DNA of 64,000 nucleotides, taken from contig NZ_CVTD020000017.1 in NCBI RefSeq assembly GCF_002904165.1, forward strand, positions 124,001-188,000, in the 5' to 3' direction. This document shows positions 18,593 to 25,441 of this stretch, one piece after another (the stretch's first letter is position 1; every line of letters starts with the position of its first letter). Position numbers and translations under genes: made by a program. The notes under the pieces were generated by a model that saw only the letters and a list, made by a program, of their open reading frames with translations, did not search any database and was not told the DNA's origin. Source of the DNA: Herbinix hemicellulosilytica. Its GTDB lineage: Bacteria; Bacillota; Clostridia; Lachnospirales; Lachnospiraceae.

Positions 18593-18820
18593 TTAAAATT
18601 TTCTAAAATCTAAAATAGGATGGTTATTTATTTTAACCGATATTGAACCTGTGCAGATATTATCTTCTTTGGTTATATAAACGGCAGCATTAACGCCTCG
18701 GTCCTCATGGAGGAAAATATATTGCTCATAGCCTGCCGTAATTGTTTTGTCTTTAAATTTAAGCGGCAATATACCATTCTCCAATTCTAAAACTAAATTA
18801 ATATCTTTTATTTTAAACAT
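18593..18820 (-). CDS. N-terminal domain fragment of the GH36 enzyme, or small upstream gene
   Basis: 75 codons from an ATG at 18820 with a good AAGAAGG site. The translation is beta-strand-rich (LVLELENGILPLKFK) like the N-terminal sandwich of GH36 enzymes and ends KINNHPILDFRKF. The GH36 frame can be read upstream of its ATG as NLTEK, directly adjoining this end after a one-base change in the AAAATTTT run. Either the gene is broken by a frameshift, or the two parts are made separately. The first is more likely. Confidence 0.6.
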   Translation of the reverse strand: MFKIKDINLVLELENGILPLKFKDKTITAGYEQYIFLHEDRGVNAAVYITKEDNICTGSISVKINNHPILDFRKF

Positions 18821-18891
18821 TTTATACCTTCTTTCTTTTTTGTAAGCCTGATCTGTTAAATACATATAAGAATATTTATCCTCATAAGAGA

Positions 18892-18921
18892 ATATCTCCA
18901 TCCGAAAAAGAATGGAGATAT
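18892..18921. terminator. Hairpin between GH13_18 and GH36 genes
   Basis: Perfect 10-bp stem ATATCTCCAT / ATGGAGATAT with a 10-nt loop, 26 bp after the GH13_18 stop. No strong T-run follows on the reverse strand, so it may be a processing or attenuating hairpin rather than a full terminator. Confidence 0.55.
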
Positions 18922-18946
18922 GTAAATTAAGGCTATTTTATTCCGA

Positions 18947-20371
18947 TTAATCTTTCGAAAAATCAATACTAAATTCATAACTTTTTAAATCGGCATCAAG
19001 TATAGCATAATGATTTTCGTATTTTCTGGTTATCTTTAAATTGCTTCCTTTACTTTCGACGATACAGTCTCCGTCAATATTGAATGCCTTATGACTGTTT
19101 CGGAATCTCATAAGCTCAAGCAACTTTTGCACAACCGGTCTATTTACTTCCCTTTCTATTTCGTCTAAGGTGTAATTATGACGATTTATATTTCTGCCAA
19201 ACTTAGTACGTTCCATAAATTCCAAATCGTTTTTTCCGGCCAGCAGTCCCACGTAATATACCTGAGGAATTCCCGGTGCAAAAAATTGAATAGCTCTTGC
19301 CAAAAGATATGCCTGATCGTTATCTCCGAGAGCAGAATAATATGTGCAATTGATTTGATAAATATCCAAGTTGTTGTAGGCTGACGTATTATAAATCTTT
19401 TTTACGTTTGCACCATAACGGAAAATATCTTCCTGAGTACGGTTGATTTCGTTATCGGGAAGTAAGTCTTTTACGTCAACAACCCCTATACCATCATGAG
19501 TATCCAATGTGGTAAACTGCCTTCTGGGACACATGTCGAGCCAATTTTTTAAGTATTTTCCTTCACCATAATATAAGGCATGAATTAACAGCATAGGTAA
19601 GGCAAAATCATATGTATAATACCCCTTATCAGCTATCTTCATCTGTAAGGAATAATGCTCGTGAATTTCCGGTAATAAAATAATATTATATGGTTCAAGT
19701 ACTTTATCACACAACTCTAACAGTTCCCATACATCCGGCTCAATAAAGAAGCAGCTGGTTCCTGCCTTCTTTGTAGCATAAGCAAAAGCATCAAGCCTTA
19801 TTATGCTTGCACCGTGTTCGGCAAGAAAAGATAAATTTTCTTTTATTAACTTTTTAGCTATATCTGATTTACAGTTAATATCTATCTGCTCTTCGTCAAA
19901 AGTACACCATACTTTCTCCGTCGTTCCGTCTGCAAATTTTGCCTCGACATAAGGAGCTCTTGGTTTTCTCTTATATATGGCATCAAGCTGCTCTTTGGTC
20001 GGTTCACCGTTTTCCCAAAATTTCTTATATCTTATAAACAGATCATGATAGGGGGAATTGTCTTTATTATGTAAAAAATCTTTATAATATTCGCTCCTGG
20101 CAGAAATATGATTAATCATATAATCATACATCATATAATACCGTTTGGCCAGTTCCATTACATCTTCCCAATTGCCGAAAGCCCTTTCTACTTCCCTATA
20201 GGTAATCGGTGCAAACCCTCTGTCACCGGATGACGGGAAAAAAGGAAGCAAGTGAATTCCACCGATTGCATCTTTAACATATTTATTTAAAGCGAAGTTA
20301 AGTTCTTTTAAATTTTGCCCAAACGAATCAGGATATGTAATAAGCATTATTTTGTTATCTATTTTCTTCAT
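18947..20371 (-). CDS. GH13_18 sucrose-phosphorylase-like enzyme
   Basis: 474 residues, the usual size for subfamily GH13_18. Catalytic residues are present: nucleophile Asp in RLDAFAY, acid/base Glu in LLPEIHEHY and the transition-state Asp in TLDTHDGIG. These enzymes phosphorolyse sucrose (or a related glucoside such as sucrose-6F-phosphate or glucosylglycerate) to glucose-1-phosphate. Beside a GH36 alpha-galactosidase this suggests raffinose-family sugar use. Start at 20371 with GGAG seven bases upstream. Only 35 bp separate it from the deacetylase remnant at the prophage junction, so its promoter or upstream partners may be missing. Confidence 0.9.
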   Translation of the reverse strand: MKKIDNKIMLITYPDSFGQNLKELNFALNKYVKDAIGGIHLLPFFPSSGDRGFAPITYREVERAFGNWEDVMELAKRYYMMYDYMINHISARSEYYKDFLHNKDNSPYHDLFIRYKKFWENGEPTKEQLDAIYKRKPRAPYVEAKFADGTTEKVWCTFDEEQIDINCKSDIAKKLIKENLSFLAEHGASIIRLDAFAYATKKAGTSCFFIEPDVWELLELCDKVLEPYNIILLPEIHEHYSLQMKIADKGYYTYDFALPMLLIHALYYGEGKYLKNWLDMCPRRQFTTLDTHDGIGVVDVKDLLPDNEINRTQEDIFRYGANVKKIYNTSAYNNLDIYQINCTYYSALGDNDQAYLLARAIQFFAPGIPQVYYVGLLAGKNDLEFMERTKFGRNINRHNYTLDEIEREVNRPVVQKLLELMRFRNSHKAFNIDGDCIVESKGSNLKITRKYENHYAILDADLKSYEFSIDFSKD

Positions 20372-20406
20372 ATGTATACTCCATGTCATTGTAATTCTGT
20401 TTATTT

Positions 20407-20454
20407 TTAGTCATCGATGCAGTCAACACCATAGTCCTTCCAATCCAAAGAATC
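20407..20454 (-). pseudogene. 3' remnant of the interrupted polysaccharide deacetylase gene
   Basis: From the attL core the reverse strand reads D-SLDWKDYGVDCIDD and then a stop. DVDSLDWKDYGV is the expected continuation of the NodB-family motif that ends at the other side of the prophage. Only 14 codons follow the core, about 40-60 fewer than the family normally has. The host gene end was therefore also lost, probably by a deletion joining it to the phosphorylase gene. Confidence 0.72.
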
Positions 20455-20476
20455 ATCACTGAACACAAAAAGAAAG
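20432..20476. other. attL attachment site of the prophage
   Basis: Core ATC (20452-20454; GAT on the reverse strand). Host deacetylase codons lie to the left. The phage half-site arm lies at 20457-20476 and carries AAAAAGAAAG at its end. It pairs with attR at 56988-57011. Joining the phage halves gives a 46-bp attP with 20-bp arms matching as an inverted repeat at 17 of 20 positions around a 6-bp centre. Confidence 0.85.
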
Positions 20477-20633
20477 AAAGTTTATCTGCTATTACTCCTG
20501 CCATACTATTTTTTAATTTATATACAAAGCTATGTTGACGCGCAGAATTCTTTTGGAATAGATAGCAATGCAGTGGAATCCTTAATTTTTGACGGTGTAG
20601 AATACATTTCACAATAATTTTAACCCCATAAAA

Positions 20634-20698
20634 CCAAAAATAAGGCGGGTTTAGTCCATATATGACTAATTACCCGCCTTATTTTTGGCTTTAATTTG
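20634..20698. terminator. Strong bidirectional terminator at the prophage left end
   Basis: A 17-bp arm pair (CCAAAAATAAGGCGGGT and its complement) plus an inner 6-bp TTAGTC / GACTAA stem, with T-runs on both sides. It closes the late operon 26 bp after the amidase stop and shields the host phosphorylase operon from phage transcription. Confidence 0.92.
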
Positions 20699-20723
20699 AC
20701 CTAAATTACGCAGTCAGACAAGG

Positions 20724-21587
20724 CTATTTTATCCTCCCCTCGGCCAGCGCTTCCCGGGTAGACACGCCAATCTTTTTCCCGTCGTCATTCATGTGCCTAC
20801 CCCATCCCAGGGCATCCCAGTACATCAGGACCGCTATACGAGTTTTCGGGCCGTAGTCGCCGTCAACCTGTAGAGGGACGATTCCAGGAATTGCAGGATA
20901 GATTTTCGGCAATACAATATTGAGCCTTTCCTGCAACCATTTTATATCTTCCGCGGGCGATTCGGGGGTTATGGCTTTACTTGGCATGGTCGTCTTTTTT
21001 GGTAACTTAAAATATTTTGCTATAACCTTAGCCTGTGTCTGTGCTAATCTCCTTAAATTCTCTTCTTTTAAAAGCCATTCTGTACTTCTCGGATTAGTAT
21101 GGAAACTATTTTCTACAATATAAAAAAGAGGGCAACCTGCATCATCAGCCCCTCTTAATACGCCATAATATTCCCAATCACCTTTTTCGGATTTTTTCGT
21201 TGCCGTTCTAGGAGCCTGTTTAGTTCCCATTGTTTCGGCTATTGCCTTTGCAAGTTTCATGGCCAGTTCATCTGCATTATTTTTATTTTTATAAGACCTG
21301 TAAACAACCACATAATCCACGGATTCATTTATGCCGGTTCCGACTGCATTACTGTGGTTAGATATAAACAGATCACAGCCTTTTGCTTTCTGCCCTCTGC
21401 TATATAAAGCCAGGTCCTTAGTTTGGTCTGTTCTTGTGGTTATAACTTCGCAATCTTTATATGTAAGCAATTCTTCTTTCAGATGTTCAGTCAATTTCCA
21501 CATTGCTTCGGATTCATAATAAGCCTTATTACAGGGAGACTGATTATATTTGCCGTAGTGGCCGGCATCAAGACATATTTTAACCAT
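20724..21587 (-). CDS. Phage endolysin: N-acetylmuramoyl-L-alanine amidase
   Basis: 287 residues. An N-terminal Amidase_3 domain (about 1-180) carries zinc ligands in CLDAGHYG, the Glu of YYESEAMW, a His in FISNHSNA and the catalytic Glu in YIVENSFHTN. The C-terminal part (about 205-287) resembles a peptidoglycan-binding domain (DIKWLQERLN, VDGDYGPKTRIAV). It cleaves the MurNAc-L-Ala bond at lysis. It overlaps the holin stop by 8 bp; the ATG at 21587 has AAAGGA at the right distance, unlike the ATGs just upstream. Confidence 0.92.
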   Translation of the reverse strand: MVKICLDAGHYGKYNQSPCNKAYYESEAMWKLTEHLKEELLTYKDCEVITTRTDQTKDLALYSRGQKAKGCDLFISNHSNAVGTGINESVDYVVVYRSYKNKNNADELAMKLAKAIAETMGTKQAPRTATKKSEKGDWEYYGVLRGADDAGCPLFYIVENSFHTNPRSTEWLLKEENLRRLAQTQAKVIAKYFKLPKKTTMPSKAITPESPAEDIKWLQERLNIVLPKIYPAIPGIVPLQVDGDYGPKTRIAVLMYWDALGWGRHMNDDGKKIGVSTREALAEGRIK

Positions 21588-22035
21588 TTGCATCATCCTT
21601 TACTTTTGCTTTTTCCTCAACTTGCTTTTTAACATTTTCAACAAGGGGCTGCAAAAATGGCGGTAGCTTCACGCCAATGTCTTTAATATTTTCTAAAATT
21701 GATATCAGTTCATTGCATATAATCCAGATTGCCACTACACAAGCAATCAAAAATGTAAATGGCATTTTAATTCCTATTATATCCCCAGCGTATAGTATAA
21801 GTTGGTCTACTAATGCCCCGACAATTACTAACAGCCACATACAAATCTTTTTTGCAATACCCCGGAATGATTTGTAACTGTTGATAGGCTCGTCCCGATA
21901 TTTGCTTGCGATTAGACCGGTTACATAATCAACCAGGTTGCTTAATATCATAAGCAAAACCGGGATTGCTAAGGCACCTAGCCATGATGCAATTACAGAG
22001 AATATTGTTGTAAATATCGTTTTGAATTTGTTCAT
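21580..22035 (-). CDS. Phage holin (TcdE/Holin_4 family)
   Basis: 151 residues with about three hydrophobic segments (about 15-40, 65-85, 90-115), the ALAIPVLLMILSNLVDYVTGL motif region and a charged Lys/Glu C-terminus, all typical of this holin family. It makes the membrane lesion that releases the amidase. It precedes the endolysin directly, forming the lysis cassette. The start follows AAAGGAAGG. Confidence 0.9.
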   Translation of the reverse strand: MNKFKTIFTTIFSVIASWLGALAIPVLLMILSNLVDYVTGLIASKYRDEPINSYKSFRGIAKKICMWLLVIVGALVDQLILYAGDIIGIKMPFTFLIACVVAIWIICNELISILENIKDIGVKLPPFLQPLVENVKKQVEEKAKVKDDANG

Positions 22036-22064
22036 AATCTTGCCTTCCTTTCTTTACAAAATAA

Positions 22065-22078
22065 GAGCCCTACGGCTC
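22065..22078 (-). terminator. Short hairpin at the end of the acidic-tail phage gene
   Basis: GAGCC-CTAC-GGCTC hairpin overlapping the stop codon, followed on the reverse strand by TTATTTTG. A partial terminator ahead of the holin gene. Confidence 0.6.
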
Positions 22079-22585
22079 AAAATCTTCCTCATCGTCTGTT
22101 TCTTCTGTTTCGGTTTCTTCGTCCGGAATCTCTGGTTCTTCCGGTTTGGCTTCAGGATCGAGGGTTTCTTCATCTCCGGTTCCTGGTTCTTGAACGTCAG
22201 GTCTTTCTGTTTCTTCAGATGTGTCAGACTCTTTTTCTGCTATCAAGTTTTCGACTTGTGATTTAAGTCTTTTTACTTCTTCCTGCAGCTCTAAAATTAG
22301 CTTTTCCGTTGCATCTGTGCTAAATTCCGCTGTATATGAACCATCGTCTTTCCTAGACAGAACTTTCAACTTTACACAATCAGTCAAAACGTCAGCCACA
22401 TTTCCGCTGTCAAACTTACATTCAATCCTGCAAACATTGCTATATTCAGAAAACATTTCGAATAATACGTCATACGGAAGATCTGTTTGGAAGCAAATCG
22501 TGCGAGTTTTACTCATGTTATTTGGAAATGTGATAGGTGGTATAGTTTTAAGTACAACACCATTATTCAATACAAAATTTTGCAT
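22070..22585 (-). CDS. Phage protein with acidic C-terminal tail
   Basis: 171 residues with no recognised family. The first 95 residues look globular and beta-rich. Residues about 95-120 form a short coiled coil (KLILELQEEVKRLKSQVENL). The last 50 are almost all Glu/Asp/Pro/Thr and surely disordered. Its place between fibre and holin suggests an accessory baseplate or fibre protein. It is preceded by GAAAGGAG and is not part of the invertible cassette. Confidence 0.65.
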   Translation of the reverse strand: MQNFVLNNGVVLKTIPPITFPNNMSKTRTICFQTDLPYDVLFEMFSEYSNVCRIECKFDSGNVADVLTDCVKLKVLSRKDDGSYTAEFSTDATEKLILELQEEVKRLKSQVENLIAEKESDTSEETERPDVQEPGTGDEETLDPEAKPEEPEIPDEETETEETDDEEDFEP

Positions 22586-22613
22586 ATTCCAACTCCTTTC
22601 TAAGCATAAAAAT

Positions 22614-22631
22614 AAGCCCGTCTTTGGGCTA
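22614..22631 (-). terminator. Terminator after the tail fibre gene
   Basis: AGCCC-GTCTTT-GGGCT hairpin followed on the reverse strand by TTATTTTTAT. It lies just outside the left inverted repeat of the fibre cassette, so it terminates the fibre transcript in both orientations. Confidence 0.75.
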
Positions 22632-22640
22632 CGGTTGATA

Positions 22641-23362
22641 AGCTAAATAATAAGTTAGCTGTACAAACCGTTGACTTGTCAACAATTTTAACGGTCGAAA
22701 ATCCGAAACATACAATTCTATACGCTCGAGCTATGAAATACGGAAATATAGTGACATTATCGGTACGACTTGCTACAAGCGATAAATTCTCGAATTACGA
22801 AGTACAAACTTTTACGTTGCCTAATGGGTATAAACCACTTATTTCAGTTAGAGTTCCGTGTATGCTGCATAATAATCCTATTGATAATCCGGCATTCGGG
22901 TACACAGATATAGGATACTGCGCAATAGAGATAGGCGGTGCTTTTATGATACGGAATTTTACTGGTAGCACCGCTAAATATGCAATTGTAAGCGTTACTT
23001 ATATAGCAACCTAAATAGCTATATTTAACTTGCATAGAACTGTGCTTGAGCGCTGTAGTAAAGTGCTGTTGTAAAACTTGAATCATTAGCTAAATACAAA
23101 TTACCATTTTGGTTTAGGTACATTATAGCTCCGTTCGTTCTCCCGGTACTGTCTGCTAGTTGAATTAGTACATTTCTTTCGGGGCGATATCCGACTGGCA
23201 AAGTGGTTATTATTGTTAAACCTGTAACGGTGCCTGGATTAAGTGAGATTAAAACCAACCTAACTTCATTAAGACCATTTTTTGTGTATCTTATAGTGCC
23301 AGTCCAGCCATTTTGTAAAGTAGCGGTTTTCCACTCTTCCCAAGCTAACTTATTATTTAGCT
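22641..23362. other. Invertible tail-fibre tip cassette (inverton)
   Basis: Perfect 20-bp inverted repeats AGCTAAATAATAAGTTAGCT (22641-22660) and its complement (23343-23362) flank 682 bp. Each repeat is itself a 6-bp dyad (AGCTAA / TTAGCT), like a recombinase crossover site. Inside, two fibre-tip coding segments point at each other with stops 10 bp apart. Both repeats encode LNNKLA in the same frame, so inversion replaces the tip without breaking the gene. Confidence 0.88.
22661..23014 (+). CDS. Silent alternative tail-fibre tip (no start codon of its own)
   Basis: A forward-strand open frame continues through the left repeat (LNNKLA) into a 117-residue domain ending in a stop at 23012-23014. 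It resembles the expressed tip: a Y-x-K-x-GN core, then a LPNGYKP motif where the active tip has LPVGYRP, and a beta-rich end. No ribosome binding site is seen; a TTG at 22676 is probably not used. It would be expressed only after inversion fuses it to the fibre N-terminus, giving about 182 residues. Confidence 0.82.
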   Translation, partial: VQTVDLSTILTVENPKHTILYARAMKYGNIVTLSVRLATSDKFSNYEVQTFTLPNGYKPLISVRVPCMLHNNPIDNPAFGYTDIGYCAIEIGGAFMIRNFTGSTAKYAIVSVTYIAT

Positions 23363-23537
23363 CATTTACTGCCGACACCAAACTGGATTTATTTGATGTA
23401 TTTAGTTGCGCTAAATCACCAATGGCCTTATCGTTATCGTCAATACCTTTATCCATCTTGTTAAGATTTTCGGCACTTATCGGCGTTGCCACATTAGGTT
23501 TATTCTGCCAATTTATTCTATTATACCTGTATGCCAT
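23025..23537 (-). CDS. Tail fibre / receptor-binding protein, expressed form
   Basis: 170 residues. The N-terminal 65 (start MAYRYNRINWQNKP, then helices with DKGIDDNDKAIGDL and SAVNEL) form a shaft or attachment part common in phages of Gram-positives. Residues 66-170 are a beta-rich tip with the LPVGYRP motif typical of receptor-binding fibre ends. The switch point is the LNNKLA segment, which lies in the right inverted repeat. The ATG at 23537 has AAGGAG; it overlaps the previous gene by 17 bp. Confidence 0.85.
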   Translation of the reverse strand: MAYRYNRINWQNKPNVATPISAENLNKMDKGIDDNDKAIGDLAQLNTSNKSSLVSAVNELNNKLAWEEWKTATLQNGWTGTIRYTKNGLNEVRLVLISLNPGTVTGLTIITTLPVGYRPERNVLIQLADSTGRTNGAIMYLNQNGNLYLANDSSFTTALYYSAQAQFYAS

Positions 23538-23724
23538 CTTTCTTCTCTCCTTCCTCATAAGCTTTGCGTTCATTGGCAATAGCTATAGCATTCTGCGCCT
23601 GTACCTGGGGTACAAATTCGTTAAGTATCATTAAGAGTATCCCAGGAGGTAGCTGCGCTTTATTAATTGCTGCAGCAATATCTTCTTTGGCTTCCTGGAT
23701 GCGCAGATTAATGCCTTTTTCCAT
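23521..23724 (-). CDS. Small phage protein upstream of the fibre
   Basis: 67 residues, mainly helical (INLRIQEAKEDIAAAINKAQ, then LPPGILLMILNEFVPQVQ). No family is recognised. A perfect AAGGAGG precedes its ATG, and its end overlaps the fibre start, so the two are translationally coupled. A fibre or baseplate accessory role is possible. Confidence 0.7.
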   Translation of the reverse strand: MEKGINLRIQEAKEDIAAAINKAQLPPGILLMILNEFVPQVQAQNAIAIANERKAYEEGEKKDGIQV

Positions 23725-23775
23725 CTATATTCCTCCTTTTTGAGTAAAAAATAAACAGCGTAATGCTGTCAAAGC

Positions 23776-23805
23776 TTGTTGTATTATGGTAAATCGTGGT
23801 ATAAT
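23776..23805 (+). promoter_or_regulatory. Forward-strand promoter of a probable moron gene
   Basis: TTGTTG (23776-23781), an 18-nt spacer and TATAAT (23800-23805) with an extended -10 TGG just before it. It points against the phage late operon and leads to the forward-strand gene at 23850. Confidence 0.7.
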
Positions 23806-23849
23806 CTCCTTATCAGCTATGCTGAAACACATAGGAAAGGAGGGTATAT

Positions 23850-24086
23850 ATGCATAAATATGAGGTTAATCGCGGTCAAACATTAAACATCCTTACACCA
23901 TTTAATATCAAATTCACAGACATAAAAACTGAAACCGTTGTTAAAAATGACAGCGTGATACTTAAGTCCGAATACCCGAATGGGCTTTATATTGAAATAA
24001 CTCAATATAACGACAAAATCATTCTTTTAAGCAATCGAGAATTGATTGATAATGGCGATGGCACTTTTACTGCACCTGCGCAATAA
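23850..24086 (+). CDS. Forward-strand phage accessory gene (moron candidate)
   Basis: 78 residues, beta-rich, with no recognised family and no signal peptide or membrane segment. An AAAGGAGGG site and an extended -10 promoter precede it, while all surrounding tail genes run the other way. Genes with their own promoter inserted between structural genes are typical lysogenic-conversion morons, which can be expressed from the repressed prophage. Its last 20 bp overlap the end of the convergent small gene. Confidence 0.72.
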   Translation: MHKYEVNRGQTLNILTPFNIKFTDIKTETVVKNDSVILKSEYPNGLYIEITQYNDKIILLSNRELIDNGDGTFTAPAQ

Positions 24087-24243
24087 TACCATTATTGGTA
24101 ACCGATAAACTGCTTTTTCCAATGCTGGAATAAAGCTTTTTATCATCAATCTTTAGTTTTATATCTTGCTGGCCTTGGACCTGTTTTTCAAGGTCAGCAA
24201 TTCTTCTTTCTATAACCTGTATTCTTTTCTTAGATATAAACAT
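24067..24243 (-). CDS. Small phage coiled-coil protein
   Basis: 58 residues from the ATG at 24243, seven bases after GGAG. The N-terminal half is a predicted coiled coil (RIQVIERRIADLEKQVQ). No family is recognised. It lies between the S74 tail protein side and the fibre and may be a small tail accessory protein. Confidence 0.6.
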   Translation of the reverse strand: MFISKKRIQVIERRIADLEKQVQGQQDIKLKIDDKKLYSSIGKSSLSVTNNGIIAQVQ

Positions 24244-24270
24244 ATCCATACTCCTTTCTTTGCATAAAAA

Positions 24271-24292
24271 GAGCAGCCTGTTTTGGCTGCCC
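24271..24292 (-). terminator. Hairpin terminator after the Big2 remnant
   Basis: GAGCAGCC / GGCTGCCC stem with one mismatch, followed on the reverse strand by TTTTTATG. It resembles the terminator at 24426-24450, as expected if the region was duplicated. Confidence 0.7.
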
Positions 24293-24314
24293 TGATATAC
24301 TTATTTAATTGATA

Positions 24315-24404
24315 TTATTCTGTCGGCTCTGTTACGCTTATATCGCACCGAAGTACTATAACCTGTCTGTCCGGAGATGTAATTGTGCATGTTACATACG
24401 CATC
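24315..24404 (-). pseudogene. Duplicated C-terminal remnant of the Big2 protein gene
   Basis: 30 codons reading DAYVTCTITSPDRQVIVLRC and then DISVTEPTE to a stop. This closely matches the last residues of the complete Big2 protein encoded just upstream on the same strand (EAYVTCTITTPENQVIVLRC). Both copies are followed by a similar GAGCAG terminator. It is the leftover of a tandem duplication. Confidence 0.8.
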
Positions 24405-24425
24405 CCCCTTTCTTTGCATATAAAA

Positions 24426-24450
24426 AGAGCAGACCTTTTCGATCTGCTCT
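24426..24450 (-). terminator. Terminator of the Big2 gene
   Basis: Perfect 8-bp stem AGAGCAGA / TCTGCTCT with a 9-nt loop, followed on the reverse strand by TTTTTATA. It lies 19 bp after the stop codon. Confidence 0.85.
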
Positions 24451-24468
24451 GTGAATAATTTTCTATTT

Positions 24469-25377
24469 TTATTCTTCTGGTTCCGTTACCGTTACATCAC
24501 ACCGGAGGACAATTACCTGATTTTCCGGTGTCGTAATCGTGCATGTTACATATGCTTCGCCTGGACCGACTGCAGTTACTTTGCCGTTACTAGAATTAAC
24601 TTTTACAACGCTCCGATCTGAGCTTACCCAGCGATATTTAGATTTTGCTATTTTATTTTCTAAGTTTATATCAAATTTGTCGCCAACTTCTAAATCTAAT
24701 TGTGTTTCGGTTAAAACAGGAGCGTTATCGTCATAACCAACAATAACAAGTGATTTTAAAGTCTCCACCGTGCCGTCAGGTAAAGTTATTTCACACGTTA
24801 TAATCGCTTCGCCCTCGGAAACCGCCGTTACAAGACCGTTTTTTATATTAACTTTAGCAACCGATGGATTAGAACTTGTCCATTTGTATTTACTGCCAGA
24901 AACTTTATTGATTAGGTTAATATCATAACTCGTTAAAGTGTCGAGTGTTACTCTTATAGCAGTCAATGATGGAGTAGTAGGCTCGTCAATTTCTTCTATA
25001 TCTTCCACATCTCTAGGCCGAACATTTACCTTTATTGTTCCGGTAACAGGCTCGTATCTATCATCTGCTGGAGTAAATACCCATTCTAAATCCCATAAGC
25101 CTAATCGTGTATTGTTGTAGTTAGGGTATGTGAACGTACCTTCGACCTCTGCTTCGTTTATAGTTATCCTGATTTGTGGGAGCTCTCCAATTATGTCACC
25201 GCCTTCTACCATATCAAAAATTTCTTTTTCTGTAGGAGCCATGACAAGCAGTCTATATTCTTCCCCGTTTTTATCTTTCTTTATCTCGATACCTCTTGCT
25301 CTAACCGGCATGTAATTAGTTATTAAGAGCGTCATTATTAAAGTTATCACGGAAACAAATTTAACCCTCTTTTTCAC
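24469..25377 (-). CDS. Secreted phage protein with two Big2 (Ig-like) domains
   Basis: 302 residues from a GTG at 25377, eight bases after AGGAGG. A clear signal peptide follows (KKRVKFVSVITLIMTLLITN, cut near ARG). A beta-rich domain (about 35-125) precedes two Big2 repeats (about 135-212 and 220-300), each with a Y-x-W-x-SSxxSVxKV core and a GxAxxTC strand. Big2 domains bind carbohydrate or surfaces. A signal peptide is unusual for a virion part, so lysogenic alteration of the host surface is possible. Confidence 0.82.
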   Translation of the reverse strand: MKKRVKFVSVITLIMTLLITNYMPVRARGIEIKKDKNGEEYRLLVMAPTEKEIFDMVEGGDIIGELPQIRITINEAEVEGTFTYPNYNNTRLGLWDLEWVFTPADDRYEPVTGTIKVNVRPRDVEDIEEIDEPTTPSLTAIRVTLDTLTSYDINLINKVSGSKYKWTSSNPSVAKVNIKNGLVTAVSEGEAIITCEITLPDGTVETLKSLVIVGYDDNAPVLTETQLDLEVGDKFDINLENKIAKSKYRWVSSDRSVVKVNSSNGKVTAVGPGEAYVTCTITTPENQVIVLRCDVTVTEPEE

Positions 25378-25441
25378 CTGTGCCACCTCCTGTTATTATA
25401 ATACTATAGAATTTACCATAAATCAACAAAATATGCTTGTT

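Noticed and set aside
20355-20612. 85-codon reverse-strand frame across attL
   Set aside because: It spans the host-phage junction and overlaps the phosphorylase start; composition is not protein-like and no start signal is seen.
20478-20617. Hydrophobic forward-strand frame between attL and the left terminator
   Set aside because: It looks like a signal peptide (VYLLLLLPYYFLIYIQSY) but has no usable start codon or ribosome binding site; probably chance.
22676-23014. Forward-strand 112-codon frame as an independent gene
   Set aside because: Only a TTG start without a ribosome binding site. The frame continues upstream through the inverted repeat, and it resembles the fibre tip, so it is a silent cassette.
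22641-23362. Diversity-generating retroelement as the source of fibre variation
   Set aside because: No reverse transcriptase or template/variable repeat pair is present; the structure fits inversion instead.
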